Origin: Helicostylum pulchrum
Taxonomy: Eukaryota > Mucoromycota > Mucoromycetes > Mucorales > Mucoraceae
Reading direction: 5' to 3'
Length of the DNA stretch: 64,000 nucleotides
Assembly (NCBI GenBank): GCA_025677825.1
Contig: JAIXMO010000003.1
Location: 620,001-684,000, forward strand
Positions within the stretch are counted from its first letter, which is position 1. Every line of letters begins with the position of its first letter. Position numbers and translations under genes: made by a program. Below are positions 10,671 to 23,177 of the stretch, piece after piece. Under the pieces are notes generated by a model. That model was not told the DNA's origin and did no database searches. It saw only the letters and a list, made by a program, of their open reading frames with translations.

Positions 10671-11992
10671 TTATTGCTGTTGTTCGTATCTTGCAAGTGC
10701 CTCAGCGAGTGCACGCTTACCAGCTGCGACAGCAGCAGGGAAGAATTCAGCTAGAGTTTCTCTATCTGCATTACCGCTGAAACTATCTGGCGCAACGGAA
10801 GACGGTTCAATCTCAAGACCATCAGGAAGGACCTTTAAAGTTTGAGCTATTGAAATGTTTTTCTATTAGTAATTTATATATAAATAAGGTAAAAAAAAAC
10901 ATACTGTTTCTCGATTCATCAGTAGTTAAAGTCATGAAACCTTCTACAAGACATTCCATAGTAGCATAACGAGAACGACTAATAACCTTGGCATGAGAAG
11001 CTTTTTCGTAATCACTGTTACGAATATGTGCGGCCAATTCAGTGTCTACAAAGAAGTGTGAATTTTTTTTTACAGAGTAGATAAAAAAAAAAATTAAATG
11101 AAATACTTTACCAATCCAGAAAGGACAAAGGGCATTGACACGTACATTGCAGATTGAAGGCATCAATTGGAAAGAACGAGTGTAGCCTACTACTGCATGT
11201 TTTGAAGCGTTGTAACTGGAAAGATTACTATTTGTGGAAAGTTAGGCAAGTTCTTTGTCAAAATAAATAAATAAACACGTACGGGGCGCAATAGAGACCA
11301 GCCATAGAAGCCATGAGGACGATAGATCCGCCTCCTCTCTTGGCCATATGAAGAAGAGCTACTTTGGTACCTTTAATCACTGCAGTGGTATTGATATCGA
11401 TGATTCTATCGTCAGTTGCATCTGTATTGTATGATAAATGATAAATAATCTGGGCCATTTCCTTTTTCAAAATTAATTCTAAATTACCATCTAAAGGAGT
11501 GAACATAGAATCTGCACCAGTTGCAATACCAGCATTCATTAATGCAATCTACGTTTTTTTTTTTTTTGGAGTAAGAGAAAATGTCATATTTTTTTTTAAG
11601 CGAGAAGGAAAAAGTGTAACTTACGTCAACGCCGCCAAACTCAGTTTCAGCCAATTTGAAAAGAGCGATATTATCACTGTACTTTGTAACATCAGTACGG
11701 ATGAAAGCAGCAACCTTCGAACCTGCCCTTCAATTGAATTAAAATAACAAAAGTTAACAAAAAAAAAAAGAATTCATCATCACCTCCTCCCCCCCTTTTT
11801 TTTTCTTTCTTGTACTCACTTTTCATTATAGGCATCTACAACTTCTTGACCTTCTTTTTCAAGGATATCACCAATAACAACCTTACAGTTATTTTCAATT
11901 AAGGCATCAGCGACAGCTTTGCCAATACCACGAGCAGCACCAGTGAGGACGGCTACTTTGCCATCTAAAGTAGGGTAGAGTTTAGTAACCAT
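10671..11992 (-). CDS. NAD(P)-dependent short-chain dehydrogenase/reductase
   Basis: Seven exons: 11820-11992, 11625-11727, 11488-11548, 11283-11421, 11112-11227, 10905-11045 and 10671-10846 encode 302 residues. The cofactor-binding motif 'TGAARGIG' is near residue 18, the structural 'NAG' is in 'MNAGI', and the catalytic 'YNASK' is present with the preceding Ser-rich strand ('GSIVLMASMAGLY'). The acidic residue after the second strand ('VVIGDILE') favours NAD(H). The overall pattern resembles the 15-hydroxyprostaglandin-dehydrogenase-like SDR group, but the substrate is unknown. The segment 11422-11487 has splice consensus at both ends and no stop and is 66 nt, so retaining it would keep the frame. 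I treat it as an intron because the family alignment reads straight across. Confidence 0.88.
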
Positions 11993-12276
11993 TTTTTATT
12001 TTCTGTTTAAGAATAAAGAAGAAACACGAAATTTAATCGTGTGAGTCTAAATTTATATCCATTTGCATATTGTTGTACGACAGGTAAATGGTGTACGCAA
12101 TGACAAAAGTGTAATCCACCTATGTACCTTGAGTAAAAAAAAAAAGATGTATACAAAGAATAGTTTGTTTGTTGTTTTTTTTTGTATGTGAAAAAATAAG
12201 CACGGACACATAGTTATTTAAAAAAATTAAAAGGATGGTTTTATTCTATTTATGTATATAATTTTAATGCGTATTA

Positions 12277-14570
12277 TTAATATTGAGTGGAATTGTTTTC
12301 TACGGGAGTAGGATACAAATGGTTCGTTTCTTGGTCTTGCGAGAATCTGAGCCAAAAATTAATGATTAACGCTGCAACGACCAAGACGCAGAGAACAGCA
12401 GGACCATAGATATCGTCGAACCTGCCTGTCTGTGTCGGCGTACGTAACTGCCAAGCACGGTACTGAAATCTTGCCAATGCATATAACGCTAATAACATGG
12501 CGATAAATAAAAAGATGGCACCGCAAACTTTAGACATGTGGTCACCAAAGTTTAATAAATTCAATGCGACGGTTAACAATAACGCACAAAACTGTAACCA
12601 AGAAATAAATGTACGTTCGTTGGCGAAGAATACTTTGGGCTCAATTTTAACAGTGCTTAGTTTAAATATCTTCTTCTTCTTCTTTGATAGCTTTTGGTTA
12701 GTGTATTTAATGGGATTGCCATCTTGGTCTAAAATAATATTACTACTGTCAGGTGTTCTGTGTGTAAATGAAGAGGTAGGGGAGAATAAAAAGGAAGATT
12801 TGGTGCTGTAGATAGGGTGGGATTGTTGTGTTACTTCTAGTTTTTCGGCCATGTCCACTTTATAACTTGCGCTTTTGTTTGTTTCCGGTGGCGTAATGGA
12901 AACAGATGTATGATCGTTGTTACTGTGTGATTTTCGGTACGCGGATTGTTGGCTTTGACGCGATCTTTCCTTTAAACTGTTTCCGAGAGAGTAAGGGATC
13001 GTGCTTCGGTAGGGCTTACCGTTTAAAAGAGGGCGAAGACTTCTGGATCTTGATAGTCCCTCACGTACAATAGATTCATCTACGCCCTTTTTAAAAACAT
13101 CTGTCCAAGAGGGAGGTGATAACTTTTCGTCGATGGTTAATTGAAAGGTGCCTTGTAAATATTTTGTGAAGTTGGGTACTTCTTGTAGTAAATTGCTTTT
13201 TTGAGTAAATGTGTTTAGCCAGTAGAGTAAAGGGTCGTCGAGTTTGATCTCGGTAGATAATTTGACTTCGAGTACGGCGTAAGGGAAGGTTACACTTGTG
13301 TTGTTGGTGTTTGTAAAATAAGATTCTTGATTGTTGATTTTGAAGAATTGAATATCGGTATCTAATGTAACGTGAAGACCTACTTCATGAGTTGAATGGT
13401 TTTTAAAAGATAGACGGTTATAGTCACATTGTAACCTTGGTTTTAAAGTCGAGTATAAAATGGGATCTTTTACAAATTCTGCAAATAGTGTTTCGTTGGA
13501 CTGGTCCATGGCGTCCTTTTCGTCTATTTCTTCCGTGGGACTCGAGGCAGATGATGATAATGAGCTTGGGTGAAAGTCATTTAATTGAGAATGATCAACC
13601 TTTAATCTTTGTTTGCTTGATATATCACTAGAATAAAATGTAGTATGTGATTCATTTTCGAAATAAATACAATCATTTAAAAGAGAACCATATCTAAAAT
13701 ATAATAATTTTTTTTAGGGTGACTCGCTTATTTTTTTTTTTTTTAGTTTTACCTTTTGCATTTTATGGCTCGTACATTCTTCTTATCAGCTAGCCTGTCC
13801 AAGTAGGTATCGTTATAGTCATTGTCAAGATAGATATTTGATATTGAAAAATCAAAATCGGTATTGTTTTGTTTGATGGGTTGTACAATATGAGTTTGCA
13901 TACAGAGAGTAGCAATGACTTCAGATACATGATGAGGAAGAACCCAGTATTTTCTAATTCTTCTTTCTGACGTTTTATCAGGTATCATGGTCGATACTTC
14001 CGTCATCATTGACTTTCTTTGCAAATTATTAAAGTGTTGTTGACATTGGTATCTGACCAAAGAGACGCTGGTATAGAATGAAGCGACCCAATCGTATTTT
14101 AACGAAGCGTTGATTGTTTGATACTCGTAACAAGATAGATGGGTATGATCAATCTTTGTCCACTTTTGATGCTTTTTTAAAATCTTTGCGAAGCCTAATT
14201 TATTCAATTGAATGAATTTATAAAAGTCATGAATATCGAAAATGATTTCAATCAGGTTATCGTCTAGATTATTCAAGAACTCTGTGGTTTGCTGGTGATC
14301 TTGTGGTGTTTGTTGAAGGGTAGTACATCCTTGCAGTAAATGCTTACTGTATTGAATACGAGATAGTAGCTGGTTGTTGAAACGAAGGATAAATTGAGCG
14401 ACTTTGTTTCTTTCGTTTTTGAATAGTTGAATGAAATCTAATTCGTCTTGATTGTTCCAGGTATGATCGAGCTGTCTGCTCTTGAGGTCCATTTTGAGTA
14501 AATCGTATTGTAAGTATTCTATTCTCCATGGATTTAATATATTTTCTTTCAAGTAGTTTCCAAATTTCAT
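12277..14570 (-). CDS. SPX-VTC-type vacuolar transporter chaperone subunit
   Basis: Two exons, 13753-14570 and 12277-13693, encode 744 residues. The N-terminus 'MKFGNYLKENILNPWRIEY' is an SPX domain (about residues 1-190) that senses inositol pyrophosphates. A VTC polyphosphate-polymerase-like tunnel domain follows, with 'ISNIYLDN' and 'YAVLEVKLS'. The C-terminus is a three-helix Vtc1/DUF202-like membrane domain (about 600-730, 'NERTFISWLQF...'). A Ser/Arg-rich linker lies between. In yeast the VTC complex makes polyphosphate at the vacuole. The basic 'RKTH'-type segment of catalytic Vtc4 reads 'FENESHT' here, and the preceding 'RW' reads 'KR'. It therefore looks like a regulatory (Vtc2/3-like) or divergent subunit; that conclusion is inference. 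Confidence 0.88.
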
Positions 14571-15257
14571 TTATACTATTATGTTTTGTAGCGAAAAGAG
14601 AGAAGAAGTGAGAAATGGGTGATATGGAAGAATATTTTTTTATGCATGGTTTAATTCTTGGAATATAAAACTTTAAGTATTCATTATTATTTTTTACAGC
14701 TCTAAAAAAAAATTATCTGATTTGTGTTTTGCTTTTTTAATAAAGAAGGGGCCGATAAAGAAAGGTTCTATTTTACTAAAGTACCAGGTTGGTATTTTAA
14801 TTTTACCGATTTTTCTTTAACATTAAATAGCAAAGCAAAAAAAAAAAATAATAACGATGTCGTTAAATTTTTTCTTTTTTGGAGGCACCCCTTGCTGTAG
14901 AATTTCGAACCGATTGTTATATTAAAATATGAGATATCCGTATATGTATTAATACATCATTTTCTAAAAACTTATGTATATAAGAAACTTCTTTTCCTTC
15001 CTATCAAGATCGACAACTATCTGTAAACCTTAAACTATCTTGAGTTGCATAAACGGATTTTTTTACTTTGTAAAACCCCATTTTACCACCACCACCACCG
15101 AGGTATTTTAGATCTCCGCCGGATTTGAAGTGCACAAAAAAAAAACGTCATTTCAATTATTTGATAGGTTTTTATTATAATAGTATCGTAGGTGTATAAA
15201 GGTAGTAAATTAAGTATTACATGTAAGTATGATAGCAGCGAAAAAATTTGTCTTTGT
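14571..15257. other. Intergenic region between VTC and USP genes
   Basis: It holds the VTC upstream region and the USP 3' region. A short frame on the minus strand around 14998-15145 encodes a five-Gly run and ends in a stop. It lacks a usable splice acceptor and was not called. Confidence 0.5.
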
Positions 15258-16098
15258 TTATTTTACATTAGTGAAGGAGGCTAATTTTGAAGAATGTGTT
15301 TAGTATAATATACCACCTTGCTTAATTGCACATGTATAAAAAAAAAAAAGTACATACCTAATACATCCGCGAACTTGGCATTTTTCTTTTCATTCATCTC
15401 TTTACGAGCTTCGATCTCTGAATGATCAATTTTAACTACGAGTACTGGACAAGGACAATGCTTTGCAAGGTGACTGGAAACTGATCCCATTACGGCTCTA
15501 TGTAACATGTATAAATACCACCTTTTTTTATAGAACTTTTTTTTTTTTTTTTTTTTTTTTACCTTTTAATTGCACCAAGTCCGCGCGATCCTGTTATTAA
15601 GAATTTGGGTTTTGCAATACGACAGTAATCGATAACGGACTCCTTTGGATCACCCCTTAAAATTTCAGACTGGATATTATTAAACTATTATACGGTAAAT
15701 TAGAAAAAAAAACAGAACACAAATATTTTTTTTTAAAAGAAACTTACGCCAATCTTTCTTAATGCTTGAATTACTTCAAACATGAAAGCATCAGCAACCT
15801 GAGACAAGGTTGAATCGATATCATCTTCACGAACATACCCCGAAGTACCACCGGAAGAAACCATTGGACTAAACAAGTTTTTGTAATCGGTTTGGTTGAG
15901 GATGTGAAGAATACGAATATCGTCCGTAGGTCTCAACATATCTAGTTTAATTGCTTTTGCAATAACTGCATCACCATAGAGAGAGTGGTCATAAGCAACT
16001 ACAACTACGCGAGGTCGGTGGTGGTCAGATAAAGGGGTTTGTGCAGGAGAAGGGAAGAATTCGCTTGGTAAAGGGCTTGTTGGGTTATTAGATTCCAT
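15258..16098 (-). CDS. Universal stress protein (UspA-domain)
   Basis: Exons 15748-16098, 15563-15669 and 15358-15497, plus a probable 23-nt last exon 15258-15280, encode 206 residues. After a Pro/Ser-rich leader, 'RVVVVAYDHS' is the first strand and nucleotide-binding Asp of the UspA fold. 'LITGSRGLGAIKR' followed by 'VMGSVSSHLAKHCPCPVLVVK' is the G2xG9xGS ATP-binding signature that ends the domain. This makes it an ATP-binding type USP, as in many fungi and plants. The last exon is chosen because its acceptor (TTCAAAATTAG) is the best in the region and gives a short tail and stop; a read-through end is possible. The middle intron contains a 24-nt T run. Confidence 0.87.
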
Positions 16099-17041
16099 TT
16101 TTTTTTTGTAGGTAGAAAAGAAAGAGAGAAAGAATAAAATAAAATAAAAAAGCTTTTTTTATAACAGAATAGTGAAACCAGGTTTTATTTTATTTTCTCT
16201 GGATGAAGAAAAAATAAGCTTGGGTCGTGCGATTTTTTTATGTCTCCGAAACTATAAAGTTTTTTCTTGTCGCATGAAATCTCTCTGGTTTTTTGGCGGG
16301 AATGTAAAAAAAAAAGCATCCCACTTGTATATCTCTTTCACATGACTATTTCTACTATGTATATGCCTCTGGCTTGACCCTTTTTGTTTTTGACAGGTAA
16401 AATATGGCTAAAGTAACGATAACTCTTGGGATTAAAACGAAAAAAAAACCCCCCGTTTACCTTTACTGGTTTTATCGTACGTGAAAGCTAAAACAAAAAA
16501 ATAAGATGAGCTCATATAAGATTTTTTTTTAATCCGCTTAAATGGTTCTAGCACTTTATTAAGTGATGTGACATACACCGTAAAAAAAAAAAAAAAAACT
16601 CGGTACGGTAGCAAAAAGAACCCGCATTTGTAATCTTATTTTTTTAATCTATGTAAAAAAAAAAGTTATGGAAGTGTTTACACCTGTCACAAACATGTAA
16701 TGCTTATGTTCATTTAATATGTAATTTTTCCTGAAGTGAAATAGTAAACAGATCCTTTTCCCATTTTTAGTTAATCCTGGCTTTGAATATTTTGCATGCG
16801 AGATCCAACTTTTTCATCTGTTAAGAATTTAAAATAGCATATTAAGATTTTTTTATTGATGGGTTTTATCATACAGTAGTGTATTATAATTTTCGAGTGT
16901 CATTTATATAATACAAAGCAATTAATAACTCGAAAAAAAAAGGGGGGAAGAAGAAAGAAAAAAAGTAGAGAATAGGTAAATGTTGTTGTATGTGTAAAAT
17001 AGATTATATATATATAGAGCTAAGGGGGGGATGAGGCAATT
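16099..17041. other. Intergenic, homopolymer-rich
   Basis: Many A/T runs are present and no frame has family resemblance. It contains the upstream region of the USP gene and the 3' end of the RFX gene. Confidence 0.5.
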
Positions 17042-19067
17042 TTACTTTAAGTTTCGATCAGAAGTAGTTGCGATTGGAGATTCAGAGAAATAAGCACCGA
17101 CACGAGAAGATACTTCATTCATTTGTTGTTGCATCAAGGTATAATTGACTTGAGCGATATTTTCTTCAACGAGGTATAAAATATAGTCATCAAGAAAGAG
17201 TCTGAGATTATGAAAGGAGCCAAAGCTTCGGGCTTGTTGTAACGTCAAGTCCTTCATAATTAAAGAAGTATAGAATGTCCATTTTAAAAGAATTTGCTTT
17301 GATCTGGCCAAGTAGTGATTAGCATCATTGATTGATGTCTGAATATATAAAAGTTAGTTTTTTTTTTCTTTTTTATGCTTTCTTTTTTTTTTTTTTGTTA
17401 CTTACGGGTGTATGTGCTTTCAAGTATCTATGAACAAGAGTAGATACCCATTTCATCCAATGTTCAATACCAGGCTTAGAAGTTAAGAGTTCATAAATAT
17501 CTTGACGTACTATAAAACAAAGGGTATAGAAGTTAATATGTATTGCAGACTAATTTTTTTTTTTAATACTTTACAGATATTTCTAATTTCACTGTTATCG
17601 CATTCACAGACCCATAAAGTTTGGTCCAAGATACCGTCGAAATCAAATCGCTCCCAGTCTTGACGCATAATAGCAACATGGTCAGGCATGCTTAATACGG
17701 TGGCAGCAGTTTGAGCAGCAAAGTTAAGTGAGAGCTGTCTACGAAATTTAGCACAAAATATACGAGCAACTAAGAACAAAGTATTAGTGATAAAATACAT
17801 AAAAAAACCTCGTGAATAACTTTTTTTTTTTACCGTCAGCCTTTTTTTGATAAAATGGAATAGGGAAACGACTAAGGTTGGATTGAATATAATCTCTTAA
17901 TTCGCGTGTGTAAGTTCTTAAGGTTCTTACAGTTTCAGCGGGTAATGTATGGTTAATAGAAGGTAAGAAAGTAGTTATCATGGCCTGTTATAAAAAAAAA
18001 AGGGTAAGTTTTAAAAAAAAAAATTTACTGATTTTTAAAAAAAAAAAGGAACTTACATCATAAAGAGAACAATCCCATCTCCAAACAGCGTCAGTAACCT
18101 CTGGAGTGTTTTGAATAAGCTGTACAAAGTGTTCAGGCATGCCATTATAGAACATCTCCATGCTTTCTCTTACTTTGTCTAGTTGATTATTGGAAATAAA
18201 ACGGAATATTTCTTTGCAATGACGTTCGTACGTGAGAGTAAATGATGCCAAAAGATCGTTGTCAGTTTCAGATCGGTTTAAGCTAACTGATGTAAAGGTA
18301 CTGGTTATAAACGTAGGTGCTGCGGATACAACAGAAGGGGATGGAGGAACCGAACCCGATGCACTAGCGCTTGTACTTGCACTTGCAGAATATGCCATAG
18401 GTGAGTTTTGTACTGAACGACCACTATGTAGAAGTTTATGTTACAATTAATAAAAATTTATCTTTTTTTTTTTTCTTTTTTTTGGCTTTTACATTAGGAT
18501 GGCACCATCTTCAGGAGTTCTTACGCGAATACCACAATAATGGTACTTTGATTGGCCTCTGACACCTAACCTTCTTGTCTTTAAATCGGGAAACACCACA
18601 CGTAAAAGTTTACCAAATGTAGCGGAATTGACAGGTGTCAAATCTTGAGAGGTACAATCAATTTTATAATGTTCAAACATATTCCTTCTGGGTACATTAT
18701 GCTCTCTCTCACGTACGTAGTTTGCTCTAATCCTATATATATAATTTATCAATTTTTTTTTTGTATAAAAGCTATTTTAATATATCATACCATGTTGTAA
18801 CGTGCATACTAGTTTCTCTATCAGCCATAATACTAGGATCTAAAAGTTCAAGATTGGTAGAATCGTTACTACTGCCACGCATGTTGGCTGGCATGGTCAT
18901 GGCCTCTTCTTCTTTTTCTTCAATATACTCAGTTCCTTTTAGAAGTAAAAACAGTTTGTCAATAATAACGCCCCTCTTATTTTTTATATATTACACTCAC
19001 CATTGAGTTCATTTATATTGTCAGTTGCGTTGGTCGCCATGGTTTGTTGATTCAAATGTAACGACAT
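17042..19067 (-). CDS. RFX-family winged-helix transcription factor
   Basis: Eight exons: 19001-19067, 18791-18935, 18493-18732, 18057-18423, 17834-17984, 17575-17769, 17406-17509 and 17042-17338 encode 521 residues. The RFX DNA-binding domain lies about residues 69-150: 'WIRANYVREREHNVPRR', then 'FGKLLRVVFPDLKTRRLGVRG' in two pieces, then 'QSKYHYCGIRV', with the Arg/Lys contacts of the family in place. A Ser/Ala-rich linker and a long helical C-terminal region follow, resembling the dimerisation/B-C regions of RFX/Crt1 proteins. Fungal members such as yeast Crt1 control DNA-damage and cell-cycle genes through X-box sites. A perfect palindromic X-box occurs in this window upstream of RAD51. 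Target assignment is inference. Confidence 0.92.
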
Positions 19068-19318
19068 GCTTATGTATATATATTTTTTTTGCTTGTAAAA
19101 AAAAAAAAAAAAACCAAGTGTATTTTTCACTTCTGCAGTCAAGTTTACTTTTTTTTAAGAAAAAAAAAAAATACTAGTTTTTTTGTTGTGAAAAAAAAAG
19201 CAAAAGAGAAAAGCAAAGAGAAGAAAAATAAAATAATAAAGAGTGTGACAACAATAAAAACAAATGTTGCGGAGGTATAACAACTGACAACATATTTGAA
19301 TTTATCAAATTGTTTTTA

Positions 19319-20615
19319 TTAATCAACAAAGACTTTTGCGTCAATAGATGGGAACAATTCAAAGAAAGCCTACATACAAAAAAAGAGATTAAGTATATAA
19401 ACGAGCTACCTAAAGGGAGGTGTGGTTTTACCTTTAATAAATCTGTACCGTTCTTAACATCATCTACTCCACTGGTTTCACGAATAGAGTGCATACTTAA
19501 TTGAGGATTACCAACATCTATATAGAATACTTTTTAGCTCGCTGGTTTTTTTTTTTTTTTATATGTGTATACTTTACCGACGGTACGAATACCGAGTTTA
19601 GCACTTAACATGGGTCCGATAGTAGATCCACAATTCGAATCATTACGAACAACAAACTCCTGTAATAAGATGAGTATATATGTTTTTTTTTAAAAACTTG
19701 ACCCATCACGTATTGGTCGTACCTGAATCGGAATTTCTTTTTGACGAGCAATTTCGCGTAAAATTAAACTAGTTGGTGCAGTAGTTGCATATCTCTGCAA
19801 CACACCAAAAAAAAAATATGCATGTTAATGATTTATTTTTAAAAAAAAAAAAAAAAAAAAAAGACTTACTTGATTAGCATTGATTTTGATAACAGTACCT
19901 TGATGCATTTGAGGACGATGATTTTCCTCATATTTCTCAGCATAATTAGGATTGACAGCATGCGCCATATCCGCACTGATCAATAAACTCTTGTGGACAG
20001 CTTGCTCAAAGGCTACTCTAAAGTTTTTGGGTGCTGATTTACTACCGATGTCAGACGATAGAATACGTTCCATTGTGGTAGGCAGTAAGTTGGAATTGGC
20101 GCCGTGGGCGGACGTGCTGCCGATTTCTTCGTTATCAAATAACGAAATCAAGCGAATGTTCTTCTCGTCAGAGAGGTTGTCGCAGGATTGAATTAAAGCC
20201 TAAGATTATAAAACACGAATAAACACGATGAAAGTGGAATAGTGCTAATAGTTTTTTTACCATTAGTGAGCAGTACGTCTACACATAAAAAAAAAAATGA
20301 GCCACATGTACAAATAATTTTTTTTTAAAAGAGTTTTTCTTACCATGCCTAAATTATCTAATCTTGCAGAAAAGATAAATTCGTCGTAAAGACCACCTAA
20401 TGTAGCTGGCTGCGTATCGAAAAGACACAACTCAAAATCACAAATCTGACGCGCTTTTTAAAAGAGGGGTTAATAGATTATCTCTTAAAAAATGAGTAGT
20501 AGTACCTTCTACTTTCATAGTTTCGGCAAGCACGTTGATTAAAGCAGGGTGATGGTTCTTGGTTTGGTTTGGTCCCCATGATTTGTCATCCTTTTTAGCA
20601 TTTAATGCACTGCAG

Positions 20616-20646
<31 letters not shown>

Positions 20647-21502
20647 GTGTTAGGGGTACAATCTAAATAGGGTAACAAACAAGAAAATTACGTTTTAGCA
20701 GAGGTGGCTAATACAGGCAACATGTGTGTTTCTCTGTTAAATTTAAACGCTTCATTAGCTGAGCCGTCTAAATGAATAGCAAGTGTAGGAACACGCAAGA
20801 TGGGTCTAAAAAGTTTTGTATATATTTAGTATAGTACTCGCTAAGTGTATATATTTTTCTTGTTACTTTTTAATATGAACCAAGGTATGTTTGTATGTTC
20901 CATCATTTTGCTCAACCATAACACGCCCTGCAATACCCAGGTCACGATCAAACCAAGTGTGCCTGGAAAAAAAAATTAAGGTTTATAACCTTTAACCAAA
21001 TAGTTTCATATATTTACCAGATACCACCACCATACAATTGTACGCCTACTTCAATGTATCCAACATTTTCCTTTTTTGAGATTGGTTTTACTTTCAAACA
21101 AGGGGAATCTGTATGAGCGCCAACAATTGAGAACCCACCTTGTCCAGCCTGATAGTTATCACCAATGACAAATGCAACTAACGAAGACCCGTTACGAGTG
21201 AAATAATATTTTCCTTTTTTTTTCAATTGCCATTGGTCTCGTTCACTAATCTTTTGGAACCCGGCTTTCTCTAAGCGACGAGAGGATTCGTGGACGGCGT
21301 GGAAGGGCGATGGTGAAGCGTTTAGGAAATCGATAAAGTCAGTTGCTTCAGACTTGTAGGCGTGTTTTTTTTCAGTGGAATAGTCCATTTTTTGGTCAGA
21401 GATAAATGAGGTGGCGATTAAGGTGTTGGAAGTAGAAATGCTAGGTGTACGTCGTTTGAAAGATTGACTGAGTTGTTTAAATAAATGACCACAACCTACC
21501 AT
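19319..21502 (-). CDS. ape4: Aspartyl aminopeptidase (M18)
   Basis: Eleven exons: 21018-21502, 20867-20962, 20692-20805, 20506-20609, 20344-20453, 20261-20278, 19870-20199, 19723-19794, 19578-19659, 19432-19517 and 19319-19369 encode 515 residues. M18 signatures are present: '[14 protein letters not shown]' (first zinc His), '[14 protein letters not shown]' (catalytic Glu and zinc Glu), '[12 protein letters not shown]' and the final 'SIRETSGV' His region. It removes N-terminal Asp/Glu from peptides in cytosol or vacuole. The start at 21502 adds a ~38-residue basic leader ahead of a second in-frame Met ('MDYSTEKKH'), which matches the usual M18 start, so a short cytosolic and a longer form are both possible. 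Exon 6 is an 18-nt microexon (TYCSLM). Confidence 0.93.
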
Positions 21503-23177
21503 AGTTAACTTTGAGGGGGGAAAAGAAGAAAATAAAATTTTATAAGCTGAAACTAAGATGTGTGTGTGTGAGCCGTACCCACACATGATTATTTTTTCAA
21601 GTACAGCCTCAAATCGTTTGCCTGTCATATTGCGCCGATTACAATCGATTAAAGTTTTTTTTTTGTTTGTTATAAGCATTTACGGGTTCCTGAAGTAGAA
21701 AAAAAAAAGTTTGAAAGGAATGGGACAAGGATATTTCGATCAGTTTTTTTTTGTGAGGACGAAAAAAGATTGCCACGTAAGAAGTTGTTTGTTTCTGCAT
21801 GTAATAGCTGAAAGAGAAAATCGAGTAATAATGACATTTACTGTACATTGCAGATACAGAAGATGAGAATAAAGTCAGATCTTGCAGGAAAATGCATGAC
21901 ACGGGTTTATTTTTTTAAAAAAAAAAACCTAATCATTCCCGAACTCTGTCTCAAAACATCCTTTGTGTGAGTTAAAATAGGGCTTATACGGTATTCTCCG
22001 TATATGAATCGTTTAGAATACAAGTATGTGAATTTTTAATAGGTTTTACAAATAAGCTCAATTTTATTTTTAGTTTATTAAAGAAAATGCTATTAAATGA
22101 CAAGCATATTAAAAAAAAAAGTACAAATGCTAATACGGAACTAAAACCCAAGTTTTAGTTGATAGTGTAATGTTTATAATGCAAGCCAAAATTTTAAGGG
22201 TGTGTTATACACCATTTTTTCCCGGAGCGTAACCTATTTTTTTTTTTTTATGGAGTATACTTATTCCGTTATATATTAACCTTTTGAACGAATCTATATA
22301 TATAGTAAGCAGTATAACCGGTTAAAAAAAAAGACATTCTTGAACGCTTTATGTACAATGACAATTTTTTTTTTGATGATCTTTTTTTATTTGTTTATTT
22401 ACTTTTGTATATAAATTAGTCAGTTTATCACTGTCTAAGGACAAAGAGGGTCTATCATTTCTTTAAAAGTTAAGTATAGTAGATTCCTTGTATATATTTG
22501 TATTAAGACTGACGCCATTACCCTAAAATGCATATCGCAATGAAAAAAGTTTCTTAATCAAAGAACCCGCGTTAGCTGATTCGTTTAAACAGCTAAAACC
22601 TCGAAGCTTCTCTTTATAAAAATGAAACCTTTATTAAATAACATAAATGCACTTATTATTTACCTTTAAACGGTAAAACTATAATTTACTTTTTTTTTTA
22701 AAAAAAAATCAATTACAAGTATATACACGTATATATAAAAAAAAGGTACCTAAGATAGTAAAATAATAAACATTGGCCATGTAATATTTTTAAAAAGAGA
22801 GTGTATATAATTAATGAAAAGTAAAAATGGCTGATCATTTGTTTATACAAACGATTATGCACGAGAATGGTATGCACATATTATCGAGCTAATGACAAGA
22901 CAGGCTTTTTTCTATTTAGGCAAACATGTAGACCGAGATCAGATTTTGACGGGAACCAAACAGTTGGAACGTTTATATTTATGCTGGTTAGCAAACACGA
23001 AGCAAACAAAAATAAAGGGGTGAATTCTAATACTGTTTGCAATATAAAAAAAAATTACATATTTGTGTGCGTGTAAACAAAACGCGGAGGCTCAATAAGA
23101 GAGGGAAAAAAAAACAAAACAAAAAAAGATTCTTCTTTTTTCTTCCTTCATATAAAAAAAAAACAATAAAATAAAAA
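21503..23177. other. Intergenic region, 1.7 kb
   Basis: This is the divergent upstream region of the aminopeptidase and forkhead genes. It has many T/A runs and a few TATATA stretches. A GT run near 21553-21570 is the only simple repeat. I saw no tRNA cloverleaf or conserved frame. Confidence 0.5.

Noticed and set aside
14998..15145. Minus-strand frame with a five-Gly run
   Set aside because: No usable acceptor upstream; a homopolymer breaks the frame and no family resemblance is visible.
22300..23170. Search for snRNA/snoRNA or tRNA genes in the aminopeptidase-forkhead spacer
   Set aside because: No recognisable box motifs or cloverleaf were found.
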